Below are positions 33,269 to 45,239 of a stretch of 64,000 nt of DNA, piece after piece. Within the stretch, counting starts at the first letter, position 1. Each line of letters opens with the position of its first letter. The DNA comes from Furcasterigmium furcatum (lineage: Eukaryota; Ascomycota; Sordariomycetes; Glomerellales; Plectosphaerellaceae). The stretch spans positions 3,474,961 through 3,538,960 of the forward strand of contig BCIA01000006.1 in assembly GCA_001599815.1 (NCBI GenBank). Reading direction: 5' to 3'. The notes beneath the pieces were generated by a model. That model saw only the letters and a program-made list of their open reading frames with translations, was not told the DNA's origin and searched no databases. The translations under genes and the position numbers were made by a program.

Positions 33269-34287
33269 ATGTCATTCCCGAATCAACCTGGTCCTCGCCT
33301 CGTGGGCAGAAGAGGCCGCATCATCGCCGCCCTCGCCTCGGCCAGCTTTGCCCTGTTTTGTCTTCTCATAGTTCTCACGTCCGGCGCGGTGTCTCCCGAC
33401 GGAGATGTCGGCTGGTTGAGCTTTGCCGTGGTAATTATGCCCCTAATAATGCTTCGTGATGAAGACTAACTCGTTTGATCAACCAGATTGACTGCTCGAA
33501 CATCGAAACCAAAATCGAAAATCAGACATTCCGTGGTCTCCCCGATGCCAACGACTTCTCCAAACATAAAGACTTCTATGCCCTCTACCTCTGGACCTAC
33601 TGCAGCGGTCACATCTCAGGAGGAGGCTCTGTCTACAACGTCAACTTCTGCGCAAAGTCGGGCACAAAGTCCCTCTACAATCTCTACAGGTACTGGTCCG
33701 TCTGGGGATCGCAGGTGCACAAAGATGGAACCCGCTTTTACTGGCTTGAGCATGGTCCTGAGGGGATATACATTGCGTATGTCGTTGCGGCAATGCTGTC
33801 TGCCCTGGCCATTCTGCTGGGGTACCGCTCCATGTCCACGAACCATGTCGGAACGATGACCGTCTTCCTGTCCGCAGTGAGTTTCTCGAAGGGCAACCTA
33901 TTTACCACACAGAGTTACTAACCTTGCATTCACCATCAGCTCTCATTCGCGACAGTCCTCATGACCGCTGCTGCCGTGCAGTTCACCTTTGGCCAGCTGC
34001 TCAGCCGTACGGAAGAGCCGGACATGGGCACAGGATCCAGAAAGCACGGCCACGCTGTGTATATTCTCAACTGGCTGGCTGTGGTCTCTTCTATTGTATC
34101 CTTTGTTCTCTGGTCGCATCTCAGCGCTCGCAACACCATCCGTCGGGCTCCTACGCTCGACACCAAGGGTATGCACAAGAGATATCAAGTCGGCGAGACA
34201 ACTGGCGCGGACAGTCCTATCCTGGACTCCAGCACCACGCCCAAACCGATTCGGCGAAGGACTCTGCTATCGTCGGTCGATACTTAG
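33269..34287 (+). CDS. SUR7/PalI-like four-helix membrane protein
   Basis: Exons 33269-33430, 33487-33876 and 33940-34287 join to 299 residues, all in phase 0. Four hydrophobic helices are visible: IIAALASASFALFCLLIVL, YVVAAMLSALAILLGY, MTVFLSALSFATVLMTAAAV and YILNWLAVVSSIVSFVLW. Between helices 1 and 2 lies a 110-residue outside loop with conserved-type cysteines (IDCSNIE, LWTYCSG, NFCAKSG) typical of the SUR7/PalI superfamily. Members sit in eisosome-associated plasma membrane patches or take part in ambient-pH signalling. The C-terminal 50 residues are cytosolic and basic. Superfamily is likely; assignment to Sur7 or PalI specifically is not possible. Confidence 0.82.
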
Positions 34288-37200
34288 GACTTCCCTGTGG
34301 GTAGCAGAAGAAAGGCTGGAATAACTCACAAAGACTGGAAACAGGGAAATCATTCTTGAGCCACCTTCATTTCGAGGTGCCCGGAAGCAACTTCATCTTC
34401 AGTAGCCTACGCTTAGTCTGAAAGAGAGAGACTCTTCTCTAGAGCAGTATTCGAATACTATCATATATATAACGTCCTGATTGGAATCCCCCCTTGAATG
34501 CCCAAGACTCGAACTGAGGAGCTGCCAGCGGTTGGCTATCTAGGGAAGTGTGAGATGAAAGTGACATTCCACATGGGCTCTTTCGAACCGGGAGGCGCTG
34601 GGCACCCCCAAAATCCCAAGTTGGTATCGAGATTGGCCCTGTTGGCCTACCGGTTTCTTCCCCGCAAACGAGGGGATTGCATGAAGGGGTATGAGGCCAC
34701 ATGGCGGTGTTGGCCGATATATCGCGACATCTCACGCCAGCGCACGGTACTTCGGCGCTTATGCTCAATCCTCCCACTTCCAACACCAGAGCCTCGTGCT
34801 GTTACTGGCCAGTTCGCCTGGAGATGCATCAAGGGTCACTTGACTAGTAGTTTGTCGAAAATTGTTGAGGAGGCTCTGCTGTCGGTCACGGAGTCCGGGC
34901 CCCTTGGCCAAAGGGGACCTCGGCACGACGCAGAGAAACGCAGGCAACAGCCTCGTCAAGCCGAGGGAGAAATCTTCAAGGATGATCGACGATAGAGTGC
35001 AGGAAGACGCGCCGCCGAGTTGTTTCATCGTTGAAAAGTGAAGCGCCATGCTGGGCCGAGGGAGAAGAAACAATGGCAGCGAGTCTTGTCCGAGGAACCC
35101 GAGACTCCGCGGGACTTCGCAGTTCTTGGGTTCTGCTGGGCTCAAAAGTCCCCAGGGCCAGTATCACCCCGTGAGGGCAGTACTTGACCGTGGGCTCGGA
35201 GTCTACTCCATGCTCGGGCAACTTTACACGACAATCGCACCTAAGCGCGATGTCGCGGCAATCCGCGGACGACCCGAATCTATGTCACTCCTCTGGCCTC
35301 TCCCACCGCGGCCTGTCTGTCGATCGGCGGCGTGTGGGGGCCCAGACCTGCATCGTCCGACCTGGGAAGCCTATTCGAGTGCCGACTGCACCTTGATCCT
35401 TCGCGCTGAGAGCTAATGCTCTCTAAAGACACTGCCGTCGGGCCACATCCGAAACCTCCGTTGCGGATTTCGCTTGAAACTGATGGCTTGGGCTATTCGG
35501 TAGGTATGCCTTCATCCCGGATGAGGATTTGGGGGTAGACGCGCCGTGATCGCGTGCTGGACTGACAGGACAGGACCAACGGCCCGGCTGGCTTCACGGC
35601 CAAGGATGCCACGGAGAGACGAGATATCGGTCATTTCTTGGGGCTGCGAGGCGGTAAGATGAGAGGCCGTTGCCATTACGGAGAATACTCGTCATCATTC
35701 GCTATTGAGCAGCTTGAGCCGCTCGAGGTACAAGACTTGGCTGCATCGATCTTCAGCGTGTTGGCTCCTAGCACTACCACCTGGCTGTCATCGGTTGCTA
35801 TTTCCATTCTGGGGGGCAAATGCCCTGACCTGGGCGGAAAGACTCCGTACATCGCGAAGGTCGGGCTCGCTTATTATTACACTGGGAGGCGAGCTGTGCC
35901 GCAGAAGCTCCAAAATGATCATGGAAGCCTGGAGACTCAAGCTTTCAGGGCTATCGATACTGGCATAGCGGCCCGAATGGGGACCGCTGCAGATTCCGAA
36001 CCAACGCATTGCAGGTTATCTTCAGCAGCCCAGCGCACGAGCGTCAGTTAGGTGCTGGCTGGGCCAAGGACGGCGTACCGGGGACCCCTGACCCTTGTTC
36101 CCAGATGCCCGGTGCTGTTGGCGCTAGACGACAAGACAGACCTTCCAAATCGTCCCCAATGGCAGGAACTGGTGGGCTCGGCCCGTTGAGCATCGTGCGC
36201 TCTTAGGTTTCCCCCGTAGTCATGGGGCACGGACGGACCAGCTGATCACGGTATGTTCAAGCGTTCCACAAAGTTTCCCCTCAACAGGGGCTGAGCCCCA
36301 TATAGGCACGCGTTGTAAGACTGTAGCATCAGATCAGATGAGCTAGCTCTCGGAAATACAAAGCAAGGGCGGCGTCATGGTTCAACGGCCTCAGTTCGCA
36401 ACGTGGTATCCAGCATGGATGACTTCGGCCCCAACAGAACGTCGTGGCATGCTTGTCAGATCGTGACCCCGGCTCGAGCCCCCTGAAGCGCAAGAACTGC
36501 GGTGATGAGTGCGCTTGCTGGAGAAGCTCTTGGCTCAGGGGCACACAGTCCTTTTCCGTCAATGTTCACCGGCAACCGGGCTTTGCTATTCTTGAACAAG
36601 CTAATGCTGTTGGAACTTGGACACACCCACTTCCCTACCCCATGGCGTTGCATCGTGCTGTCAACCCGTAAACCCGCTGCCCCCCCGTGGCAGGACCGGG
36701 ATGTGGGTGTTCAAGTCCGAACAGGGGATAGATCAACGTTCATCTGCAGGCCCACCGCCACAGCACCGGTGAAGCCAAGACTCGTCGTTGGCGCCAACAG
36801 CACCACAGAACACTGAAGATCCCGGACTACACACTCAGATGATGTGCTGCCATCGGGGATACGTCGTCGTTGACCCGTTGTTGCCTCCTCATCACCCATG
36901 CACATATCACAGATCAGGACAGGGTGACCCAAGCAGCCCTGCGTCATGCAGGCCGGGAACCGGGAACACGTGCCTTGCTTTCACATCTTGTTCCGGTTCA
37001 CTTGTTTCCGGTGCGGGTGGTGATAGAACGGGCGTTGGTCCATGGGGGCGAGTCACACTGCCCGCCTGTGACATCCTGGGTTTGATCAGAGTGAGCAAGC
37101 CCCGCGGGGACTTGGCTGAAGAATTAGGCCGGGAGATGATGAGCTATTGTTGCAGAGGTCGAGGCGCATCTTTGTGGAGGCACTCCTACTCCATGTCATG

Positions 37201-37691
37201 CACATCCATGGATATCCAATGTTCCCCGGCCGCTATCTACCAACGGGCAGGTTTGTTTTCTCCTCAGTCGAACCACTGCCGCCGCGGCAACCCGAACCCC
37301 AGCTTCATCGTATTGTACGAGCAGGTAAAAGCCTAGGCACTCTCCCGCAATGCGAGCTCCTTCCGAGGCTGGCTGGGGATATATCGTCACTTCGCGGAAC
37401 CTCGGTCCTTGTCCATTTTGATCGCCGACCTCCAAGACCTTGTTACGACCCCCAGTCTCGAATCGCTTTCCACATGGTTTGTGGGACCCTGGACTCTTTA
37501 TGGCCTCAAGATATGCCTCGAGGGCCTCGAAGTTGTCAAGCCGGGTCGCTTGAGGCGCAGCCCCACGGTCCTCTTAAGACTGAGTGCCGTCGACTACATG
37601 AACAACCTCCCAACACGGACCATATTCACCCCACCTCTTCTCCCTCTTCACCAAACATTAAAGCCTGCAATATTCAGTCAGATCAACAAGG
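34288..37691. other. 3.4-kb gene-poor stretch
   Basis: The longest stretch without a supportable gene. Open frames are short, overlap on both strands and lack motifs or convincing introns. Base composition resembles the flanks and I see no transposon protein or long terminal repeat. Confidence 0.55.
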
Positions 37692-39300
37692 ATGGACGCA
37701 ACAGACAACCCGGCTCTGCCCCCAGGCATGCCAAAGCAGCGGCTGGACCACGATTTCAACAGCGCCTGGGGAGGCATCCTCTGCTTTGACCAGCTGTCTG
37801 CCATCACAAATCTGAACCCATTATGGCGGGAGTTTGTCACAAACCGCCTCGCGTTTGAGAAGAAGTACGACAGCCTGCTGGCCATGTACAACGAGAGATT
37901 TATGTAAGACCATCCATGCTCGACATGGTATAACTCGGCAGACCATCTGAGAGCTAACACGACTTGACTTGAAGAAGCTTCTTCGATGGCTACCACCCCA
38001 TAGACTTCCAGGCAAACACAAGGCATGCCATAAAGCCGGCATTAGTATCCAAAATGATCATCTGGCTCGCTAGTTTCGCCTTGGCTCAGGCCTCGAAAAC
38101 GACCCCCGAGTCCATCGAGGAAGACATGGCCCTGAAGTTGCTTAACTGGGGAGATGCCCAGGTAGACACGCCGCACTGGGCGATTCTCTCCGACTCCTAC
38201 GCCGCAGCCTCCGTGTCCTCGCCAACCCCTAGTCCCATTGTAAGTACACCTCCCCTTTCCGGGGTCTCTCGGCATCAGTGAGGCGTTCGGACCGCTCATA
38301 TAATCCGCAGAGCACCCCCAACTCCAACCCCGACCGCGCAACATACCACAGCACCGACGCGTTCCATCTCAACCTCACGCCGAGCGGGACGCAGTCCGAC
38401 CTCCGCGCCCAGCTCGAAGCCGCGAAGAAGCAGGGGTGCATCGGCATCTTCATCGAGATCGTCGAGACCCAGTACAACGGGCGCGTCATCGACCCCGTCC
38501 TCCTCTTGCGCGCGCGCAGGACGTGCGCCGAGCTGAACCTGCTCTTCGCCGTCGACGAGTCCCTGACGGCCGTCCGCTGCGGCGCGCCCTTCTCCTTCCA
38601 GCGCGAGGAGTACGCCGACATCGAGCCCCCCGACCTGGCCTTCTTCGGACGCGCCCTCGCCGCGCAGGGCTCGGCCGTCAACTTCGCGGCGCCGGTCATA
38701 AGGTCTCTTGGGATCACCGCGGAGAGGAACCGCGCCGCGGCCGTCAGAGGATGGCAGCGGAGGGGGCAGTCGCAGAGCTCGAGGCCCGTGCCGCCCGCGG
38801 TGCTGATACAGGCGATCGCCGCGGCCGACCTCGCCGCGGGTCGTGACTTTCCCATGCTCAGCCGGCTCGTGGGCCAGGCGGTGCGGGAGCTGGTCATGGC
38901 CCACGTCCGGCGGAAGGGGGCGCAGGTCCAGCAGCACGAGGTGCTGGGTGGGCTGGACAGCCTGGTGTTCGTGCACAAGGACGTGGCCGCCGAGATGCGG
39001 ATCATGGGCGCCAGCACGAGCGAGACGTGGATGCCGTGGACGCGGTGGTTCCCGCGGCTGGAGATGGAGATGGCACAGCTGGACGTGCTCGATGCCGTCG
39101 TCGGGCCGTCGAGCAGGGCGTCGCGGCAGAGCTTCGCCAGCGTTCTCCTGCGGCAGGGGCTGAGGCCTCACTGGTGCTTCTCTTGCGGGAACAGGGCCAC
39201 CAACACGGCTCGGCCGTGGTGCCAGACGTGCTGTATCAACGTTTGCGACGGAGAGGAGTGTCTGAGTCTGCTCTCGGGGCACTCCTGCGTCCCGAGGTGA
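37692..39300 (+). CDS. Degenerate class-III aminotransferase-like protein with Cys-rich C-terminus
   Basis: Exons 37692-37903, 37978-38239 and 38311-39300 give 487 residues. The middle part matches the fold type I PLP aminotransferase core: GIFIEIVETQYNGRVIDP, then LNLLFAVDESLTAVRCG and PPDLAFFGRAL, aligning with the class-III pattern EPV...P, L(I/L)xDEVQxGxGRTG and PDIxxxGKAL. Asp240, which would contact the pyridine nitrogen, is kept. The Schiff-base lysine is replaced by Arg272, so normal transamination is unlikely. The last 45 residues carry eight cysteines and one histidine (Cys447, 450, 462, 465, 466, 470, 475, 484; His482), a zinc-finger-like group not expected in an aminotransferase. 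Function is unknown; a pseudoenzyme or regulator is plausible. The second exon has a tandem GAAGAAG acceptor. Confidence 0.72.
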
Positions 39301-39557
39301 ACGGGGGAAGGGTGACGGCGCACGGTACTGGGGACTTTCGATATGTGCCTCGCATGATACGACGCGGCAGTCAATACGATAGTAATCTAATGTTCTAATC
39401 TCCTGGTCTGCTTTGAGCTGCAATCGTGGAGGTGGCCAAGTAGACAAGCCGTCGCATTCATCAAACACACTGTCAGGTCAGAGGCGGCGTATGAGATTGG
39501 TCATCAAGTCATGTTATTGTCTATCAGAGATCTGCCAAGCTTCCAAAACCCATTCAT

Positions 39558-41004
39558 CTACTTCTGGATGACCTTGTGCGTGGCGTTCTTCTCGGAGGCC
39601 TCGTCCCAGACGTTGATGTCCCACTTGAGGTCGTCTGGATCACATCGGTCAGTAAACAATCCTGGGCTGGGTACAAAGGCACGGAAAACTCACACTCAGC
39701 AGGGACGTTGTAGCGCCTGGGCGTCTCGCCGAGCTTGTCGATGGCGGCGATGTCCTCGGCGGACAGCTTGACCTCCTCGAAGTTGGAGCGGATGCGCGAG
39801 GGCGTGACGGACTTGGGGATGACGGAGTGGCCGCCGTTCTGGGACCAGGCGAGGATGACCTGGGCAGGGGTGGCGCCGAGCCTGGAGGCGATCTCCTTGA
39901 TGGTGGCGTTCTCGATGAGGAGGGGCAGGCCGAAGGAGTTGTTGCCGAAGGCCTGAGTGGAGGCATGTTAGTCTTTGCCACTTACCCGGACCGCCGGATG
40001 GCAGGGAGCTGAGGAGGGGGACGTACAGAGTAGGCGGTGATGTGGATGCCCTTCTCCTTGGCGTACTTGATCAGGGTGTCCTTCTGCTGCAGCAGAGGGT
40101 GGCGCTCGACCTGGTTGGCGGCGGGGACGACGCCGGTAGCGTCGATGATGGTCTGGAGGTGCTCAGGGGTGAAGTTGGAGACGCCGATGGCGTAGGCCTT
40201 GGACTTGGGGAGCTTGGTCATGGCTGGGTTGTGTTAGGATTGCACGGCTGAGAGGACAAGATCGCAGACGTACCCGTCCAGGTCTCGACGAGGTTGACGC
40301 TGTCGTCGATGGCAGTCTCGCTCACACCCGGGGCGGTGCGGGGGAAGAGGTCGCCATCGTTGTTGTTCTTGAAGGTGACGGGCCAGTGGATGAGGTAGAG
40401 CTGTGAGCAGTCAGTATTGTGTCTCATGGCGAATACGGGGTCAATGCCCTACGTCGAGGTAGTCCAGCTGGAGCTCCTTCAGGGTGTCGTCGAGAGCGGA
40501 CTCGACGAGCTCGGGCTTGTGGTGGCTGGGTAGCAGCGAGTCAGCGTGTCTGGTCTCGAAGGTCCTATTCCTCGTTGCACGTACGTGTTCCAGAGCTTGG
40601 AAGTCTGGACAAAGCAAGTCAGCTTGGCTACTCGGGAGCACGTCTCGACTGCGAACTCACAATGAAGATATCCTCGCGCTTCAGGCCGGGGATCTCCTTC
40701 AGGGCCTTCTGGATGCCGACGCCAATCTCAACCTGGTTGGCGTAGCTGTGTGACGGTGTTAGCTCGTGTGGGATGGTTCTCTCGGAGACTGTTGACTGAC
40801 ACCTTGGCAAGGTCCTGCGAGGGAACGTTAGCAACCGTGGGCCCCGAGATAGATTCCGTCGTAACTCACGAGGTGGCGGTAGCCGGCCTTCAGAGCCTCG
40901 TAGACACCCTCGCCGACCACACCGGGATCGGACTGCCAGGTGCCGTAGCCCAGGGTCGGGATCTGGGCGCCGGTGTTGAGAGTGGCCTTGGTTCCGAAAG
41001 ACAT
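39558..41004 (-). CDS. Aldo/keto reductase (glycerol/aldose reductase-like)
   Basis: Nine exons (41004-40870, 40814-40801, 40745-40661, 40604-40585, 40525-40453, 40400-40274, 40223-40027, 39952-39694, 39634-39558) give 328 residues, the normal length for the family. It is an NADPH-dependent cytosolic reductase of aldehydes or sugars. The catalytic tetrad is Asp46, Tyr51 (LDLAKVYANQ), Lys81 (TSKLWNT) and His114 (LYLIHWP). Nucleotide-binding residues near the C-terminus are in VIPKSVTPSRIRSNF. Exons 2 and 4 are only 14 and 20 nt, and each carries a tetrad residue. All eight introns are short with GT-AG ends. Closest in style to fungal glycerol dehydrogenase/GCY1 types, but substrate cannot be fixed from sequence. 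Confidence 0.92.
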
Positions 41005-41968
41005 CTTGGATAGATTGTACAGGCTTTTCGTGGCAAAGGAAAGGCAGAAGAGCAGGCTGTCAGGTAGGTGGGAAAGGTGTTTGTTCAGAGAGGGAACGGC
41101 CAGAGGAGGGGGAGGGGACAGCTTGACATTTATTTACTAATGAGCTCCTACTACCGGTGTACGTACCGACTGCTAGTCGCGGCCGAGCTTCGACGTGGTT
41201 CTGTCTCCCGGCGCTTCTAGCCTGCCGCTTTCCATTGTGCTTCTCAGACTTTTTACTCTGGGCTACCCCGCTAGGAGGGGCAGATGGAGATGGAGGGGGT
41301 TTGCCATTGACGATGATCTCATGTTCCCACCTCTTTTCGCGATGCGACACGCGCCGGCCCCTGAGTCGGGCACCCCGCTGTCCCGAAATGGCACTCTGAA
41401 CCCCCTCGATAAGGGCGCGAGTCAACAACGCCCACCCCCACAATCTTTCCCAAGTGTCGTTGGAGCGCATAAAATTGCCAGAGGGAGCTAGGGCGAGGAC
41501 CCAAGTTCGCTGCGACTTCGGCCGAGCCACTGTCATTCTTGGCCGGCCCCCGCCGAGAGACCCTTGGACCGGTTCCGCAGTCTGCATCATTGGGGCCGGA
41601 AGGCTTCGTTGGAGGACTGTCCCTCAACTCCGAGAGTTGGTACCTGGAGGGCTGGAGGGGCCGGGGCAATGAGAACCTGCGAATCAGGGCAATCCGTGGG
41701 CCGGAGGTGCCAATACGAAGCGGGCAACCGTGGGGGAGCAGGTGGCTGTCGATGTCCCGAGGACTTGGGAGTCTCAGCGGCCCGCAGAGTCAATGTGGCT
41801 CAGTGGGCGGCCGCGGGGCAGTGACATCATTCCGCTCGATCAGTAGTTGGAATCGCGAAAGACACCATGCTGGAACTGCCAACAGGAGAAAGGCTTTCAG
41901 GACGTTGGATATGTGGGCAAAGACGGCGGGGGTATCATGAATTCGCTATTTCTTTCCAGGGACTGCGA
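41005..41968. other. Intergenic, promoter of the aldo/keto reductase and 3' side of the LURP-one-like gene
   Basis: 964 bp. Both flanking genes are on the minus strand. Nothing recognised beyond a pyrimidine-rich leader next to the reductase start. Confidence 0.5.
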
Positions 41969-42675
41969 CTACTTATCGTTGTTCTTCTCGTCCAGGCAGA
42001 TGCACAGAGCGGCCATGAGGGCCATGTCGACACCCGGTGCAACAACGAGCGCGTACGTCTGCTGGCCACCGAACATCTCGCGGGTGTTGAAAAGCTTCCT
42101 GTCGATGCGTGCTACGAGGGCGCCGCCGGCAGACTCGTCGATGATATCGGCGTTTGTCGAAGCCCAGTTGCCATTCATGACGAGGGTATGCTGCTGGCCC
42201 TGAGGGGGCGTGAAGGTCGCCGTGGCCTTGGAGCCGATGACTGGGTAATGGTTGTCAGCAAGACGCCGCCCGGCGCAGACAGAACAGAGGGACCCTTACG
42301 CTTGAACGAGGATTTGACTTCCATGACTTTTCCCTGGCCTTCGACCTCCACGACGTACGTGGCGTGTATGTGGAAGTGCTCCTTGTAGATGTCGAAGAGG
42401 TACTTGCCGCCAATGTCGTAGATCTTCTTGCGGCCCGAAAGAGTGCCGACCTTGCCCTCGACTTTGATCAGAGGCTGGCCATTGGCGAGGCAGATGTCGA
42501 AGCTGTCGCCGCTCAGGGAGAAGACCTTCTCTTTCAGAATCAGGGTCTCCGTCTGCTTGGCGATGAAAGGCGGGAATAGGCCGATGGGCTGCTTGACCGG
42601 AGGCAATTGGACGTTGGCGATCTGGCTGGACATGTTGTACCTGAAAGCGTCGCCGCTCGACTGACCGTGAGCCAT
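41969..42675 (-). CDS. LURP-one-related (DUF567) protein, Tubby C-terminal-like fold
   Basis: Exons 42675-42300 and 42240-41969 join to 215 residues. The blocks QTETLILKEKVFSLSGDSFDI, GQPLIKVEGKVGTLSGRKKIYD and VKSSFKLIGSKATATF, followed by MNGNWASTNADI and VARIDRKLFN and a hydrophobic C-terminal helix (VDMALMAALCICLDE), are the standard LURP-one pattern, a beta-barrel around a central helix related to Tubby and scramblases. Plant homologues respond to pathogens; fungal members have no assigned role. The ATG at 42675 is the first in frame, and the join restores the conserved LIGSKATATF strand. Function remains open. Confidence 0.85.
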
Positions 42676-43940
42676 GATGATGAGGATTGATTCGGCAGTA
42701 GAGGTTCGTAGGATATCGAATGAAGTGCAATGCTAGGGATACTGCGATTTGGTGCAGGAGCGGTTCTAGATGGTGAGAGAACTTGGAAGGCTGGCAGGCT
42801 GCTGCTTGGGTTTTATGATGCAATGAGCCGACAGACAGCTCCCTCGTCCCTCCGAGAAGCAGGCTGCGACTGACGACATGGAGGGGGTCGTGAACTGAGG
42901 CTAGTCCCTGGCAATCTGGAACCGTGGATTTTGAGTGGCGGAGCAGGCACTATTGCTGACCTGACGCCCTCGGGTCGGGCACATCGTAGCATTTTGTTGG
43001 TTGCACTGGATGCTGCGCCACGAACAATCTCCAATCATCTCCAATCTTGTCGATCACGGAGCTGGATGATTGGGCTTTTCGCCAACAGGAGCAGGGTGCT
43101 TGGCTGCCTCCACGATTGACGGATTGTAGGGCTGAAAAATGTCTCCGCTATGTCATCGCGGTGGCTGTTCAACGGTTGTCGGGCGTCGCTCAGCCTTTTC
43201 TGTCGATCGGGGTGTCGCTCGCTGGAGAGGTCGAGGCGCGAGGTCGGCATGGACCGCGAGCGAGAGAAGCACATGGACCAAACCATGATTGGGACTGCCA
43301 TTCTCCTCGCTTCGGGGAATCGATATGGGCGCCTGCTGAACTCGTGATAATTTGACCGCCTGTCAATTCGACCTTGGCCTGCTCACCGAAGGGCGGCATG
43401 GTTCAGACTTCGGGTCGAGACCCAACTTTATACTCTTGTGGGGGTGGCCGGCGTCGACTGCTCGGATCTAATCTCGCCATGCAAGGACTCGTGCTCGGTG
43501 CCATCTTGCTGAAAGCTGTCGGATGCACTTTGGGGAGGGATGGCGGGATCAAAAGGGCTTGGGACGCACCACGATGAATCCATTGGGTGATGACAGCCGG
43601 GCAGCTGGAGAATGTGAAGGAGCCCGACCGCCGGAGGGAGATGGAGGAACATTCCTTCCCTTTCAGGTATTCCTAAACACCCCGAGGAGGTGGGTCGCGC
43701 CTGCAGCTTGAGTCCAGTGCGCGCCAGTACGGCGCTAAAACTTCCTCCTTCTGGCATCCATAAGCCCTGAGGATGGACGGGAGCTTTTTCTTCCATCCAA
43801 GCACCATCACCCACCCCCTCGCGTTTCAATCGTCACAATACGCCGGGACACTCCAGAGAACAGTCATCATCATCTTGCATTATCTTATTCTCAAAATACA
43901 TCGAGGCCCTCGCAAACATGCGCAGGCAGCGGTCCGACGC
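42676..43940. other. Intergenic, promoter side of the LURP-one-like gene
   Basis: 1.27 kb between the LURP-one-like start and the dioxygenase stop. No convincing coding sequence. It marks the left edge of the proposed catabolic cluster. Confidence 0.5.
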
Positions 43941-45239
43941 TCAGCCCAGCTCCGGGTGCTCACCATGAGTAGACTTGATCGCCGTCCTTCGAGATGTGCT
44001 CTGGGGATCGAGATACGGCGCCTCGCCCAGGCCGACCGCCCTGTTTCCGAATCGCTCGCCCTCCTCGTCGTAGTCGAACGTCGCCGTGTGGAAGACGCTG
44101 CGGTTGTCCCAGATCGCTATCGAGATTGTCAGCCAACGCGAACCACCAAGCCCGGACCCGATCCTCGAGCCGCCGATTGTACTCACCGATATCGTTCTCG
44201 TTCTGCCACTTCAGCCTGACCTGGAGATCGTGGCCCTTGTACACAATGTCGAGGAACCAGTCAAGCAGCTGCTTGCTCTCCTCGGCAGTCACGCCGTTGA
44301 TGTGCTTGACGTGTCCTCCGACAGGGAAGACGCTCTTCCAGCCAGTCACCGGGTTGGTCCTGACGAGAGGGTGGATGGCCTTGAGCTCCGTTCCGACATT
44401 CTCGGGCGCGCCGCGGGGCTTGTCATACAGCTTGAAGCCCGCCTTCTCGGCCACCCTGTTGAATGCAGGCTGCTGGAAGGTCACCGTCAAGCTCTCGAGG
44501 AACTTCTGGTAGGGCTCGCTGATCCTGTCGTAGATCTCGTAACCGGATGCCCACAGCGTGTCTATGAACCACTTGTTAGCATGGTAACACCGAGAATAAC
44601 CGGGTGCTCGAAGACTCACCACCTCCCGTCCTCGGCAGCTGCACGAGCCTCAGCGACGTGTAATCCGCGGGGATGGGCTCGAAGGCGATGTCGCTGTGCC
44701 ATTGTGCGGTGTGCTGCTTCTTCGGGCTCAGCTCGTCTTCCGCTGGCTTGTTGTAGTACTTCTTGTGCTGCAGCGAACTGATGGTGCTGATCTCGGGGTC
44801 CTGGCCGCCGAGCTCACGTTCCGAGTTCAGGACGGGGTGGATGTGCAGGCCGGAAGTCGCGGGCCTGCCGGTGAGCTCTCCGAGACGGAGGATGAGCTTC
44901 TTTTGCAAGTCGTTGGTCAGGTTGTCCTGGGCGCGGAAGAAAACGACGCCACGCTGAGAGACTGCCTCCATGTCAGTGCTATTTTCCAGTTCCGTGAACT
45001 GCCTGCGACTCACTTGTGATGGCCAGGTCCCTGAGCAGCTCGTCGCTGTTCGGTGCATCCAGCCACTCTACGAGGTTGGCCTTGGGGAACTCCCGTCCGA
45101 TGATGGGGGTGACATCGAACTTCTCATACTGGTCAAGGGCGCCAGAGAGCTCGAGGGGCTCTCGGTGAGTGCTGCTCTTCACCTTGAGGTGAACCGGAAC
45201 CGGAACCTGGGCCTCGGTGTCGATGGCGGTGGGAGCCAT
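43941..45239 (-). CDS. TauD/JLP1-type Fe(II)/2-oxoglutarate-dependent dioxygenase
   Basis: Four exons (45239-45014, 44961-44620, 44561-44187, 44116-43941) give 372 residues. The family hydroxylates next to a heteroatom; JLP1 and TauD release sulfite from sulfonates, others act on herbicides or amines. The iron ligands are His164 and Asp166 in QWHSDIAFEP and the distal His324 in WDNRSVFHTATFDY; an arginine for 2-oxoglutarate follows in GERFGNRAVG. The segment SQRGVVFFRAQDNL and the substrate-loop LPRTGGDTLWASGYE are typical. No targeting signal is visible. It lies 755 bp downstream of, and on the same strand as, the hydantoinase fusion, suggesting it belongs to the same pathway. Substrate is inferred only; organosulfur cleavage is one option. 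Confidence 0.9.

Noticed and set aside
34288..37691. Several 100-220-codon open frames on both strands in the gene-poor stretch
   Set aside because: No motifs, low-complexity composition, overlap with each other and no plausible splice-supported extensions.
38296..39468. 390-codon and 263-codon minus-strand frames opposite the aminotransferase-like gene
   Set aside because: Both are antisense shadows; the plus-strand protein has family motifs and consistent introns.
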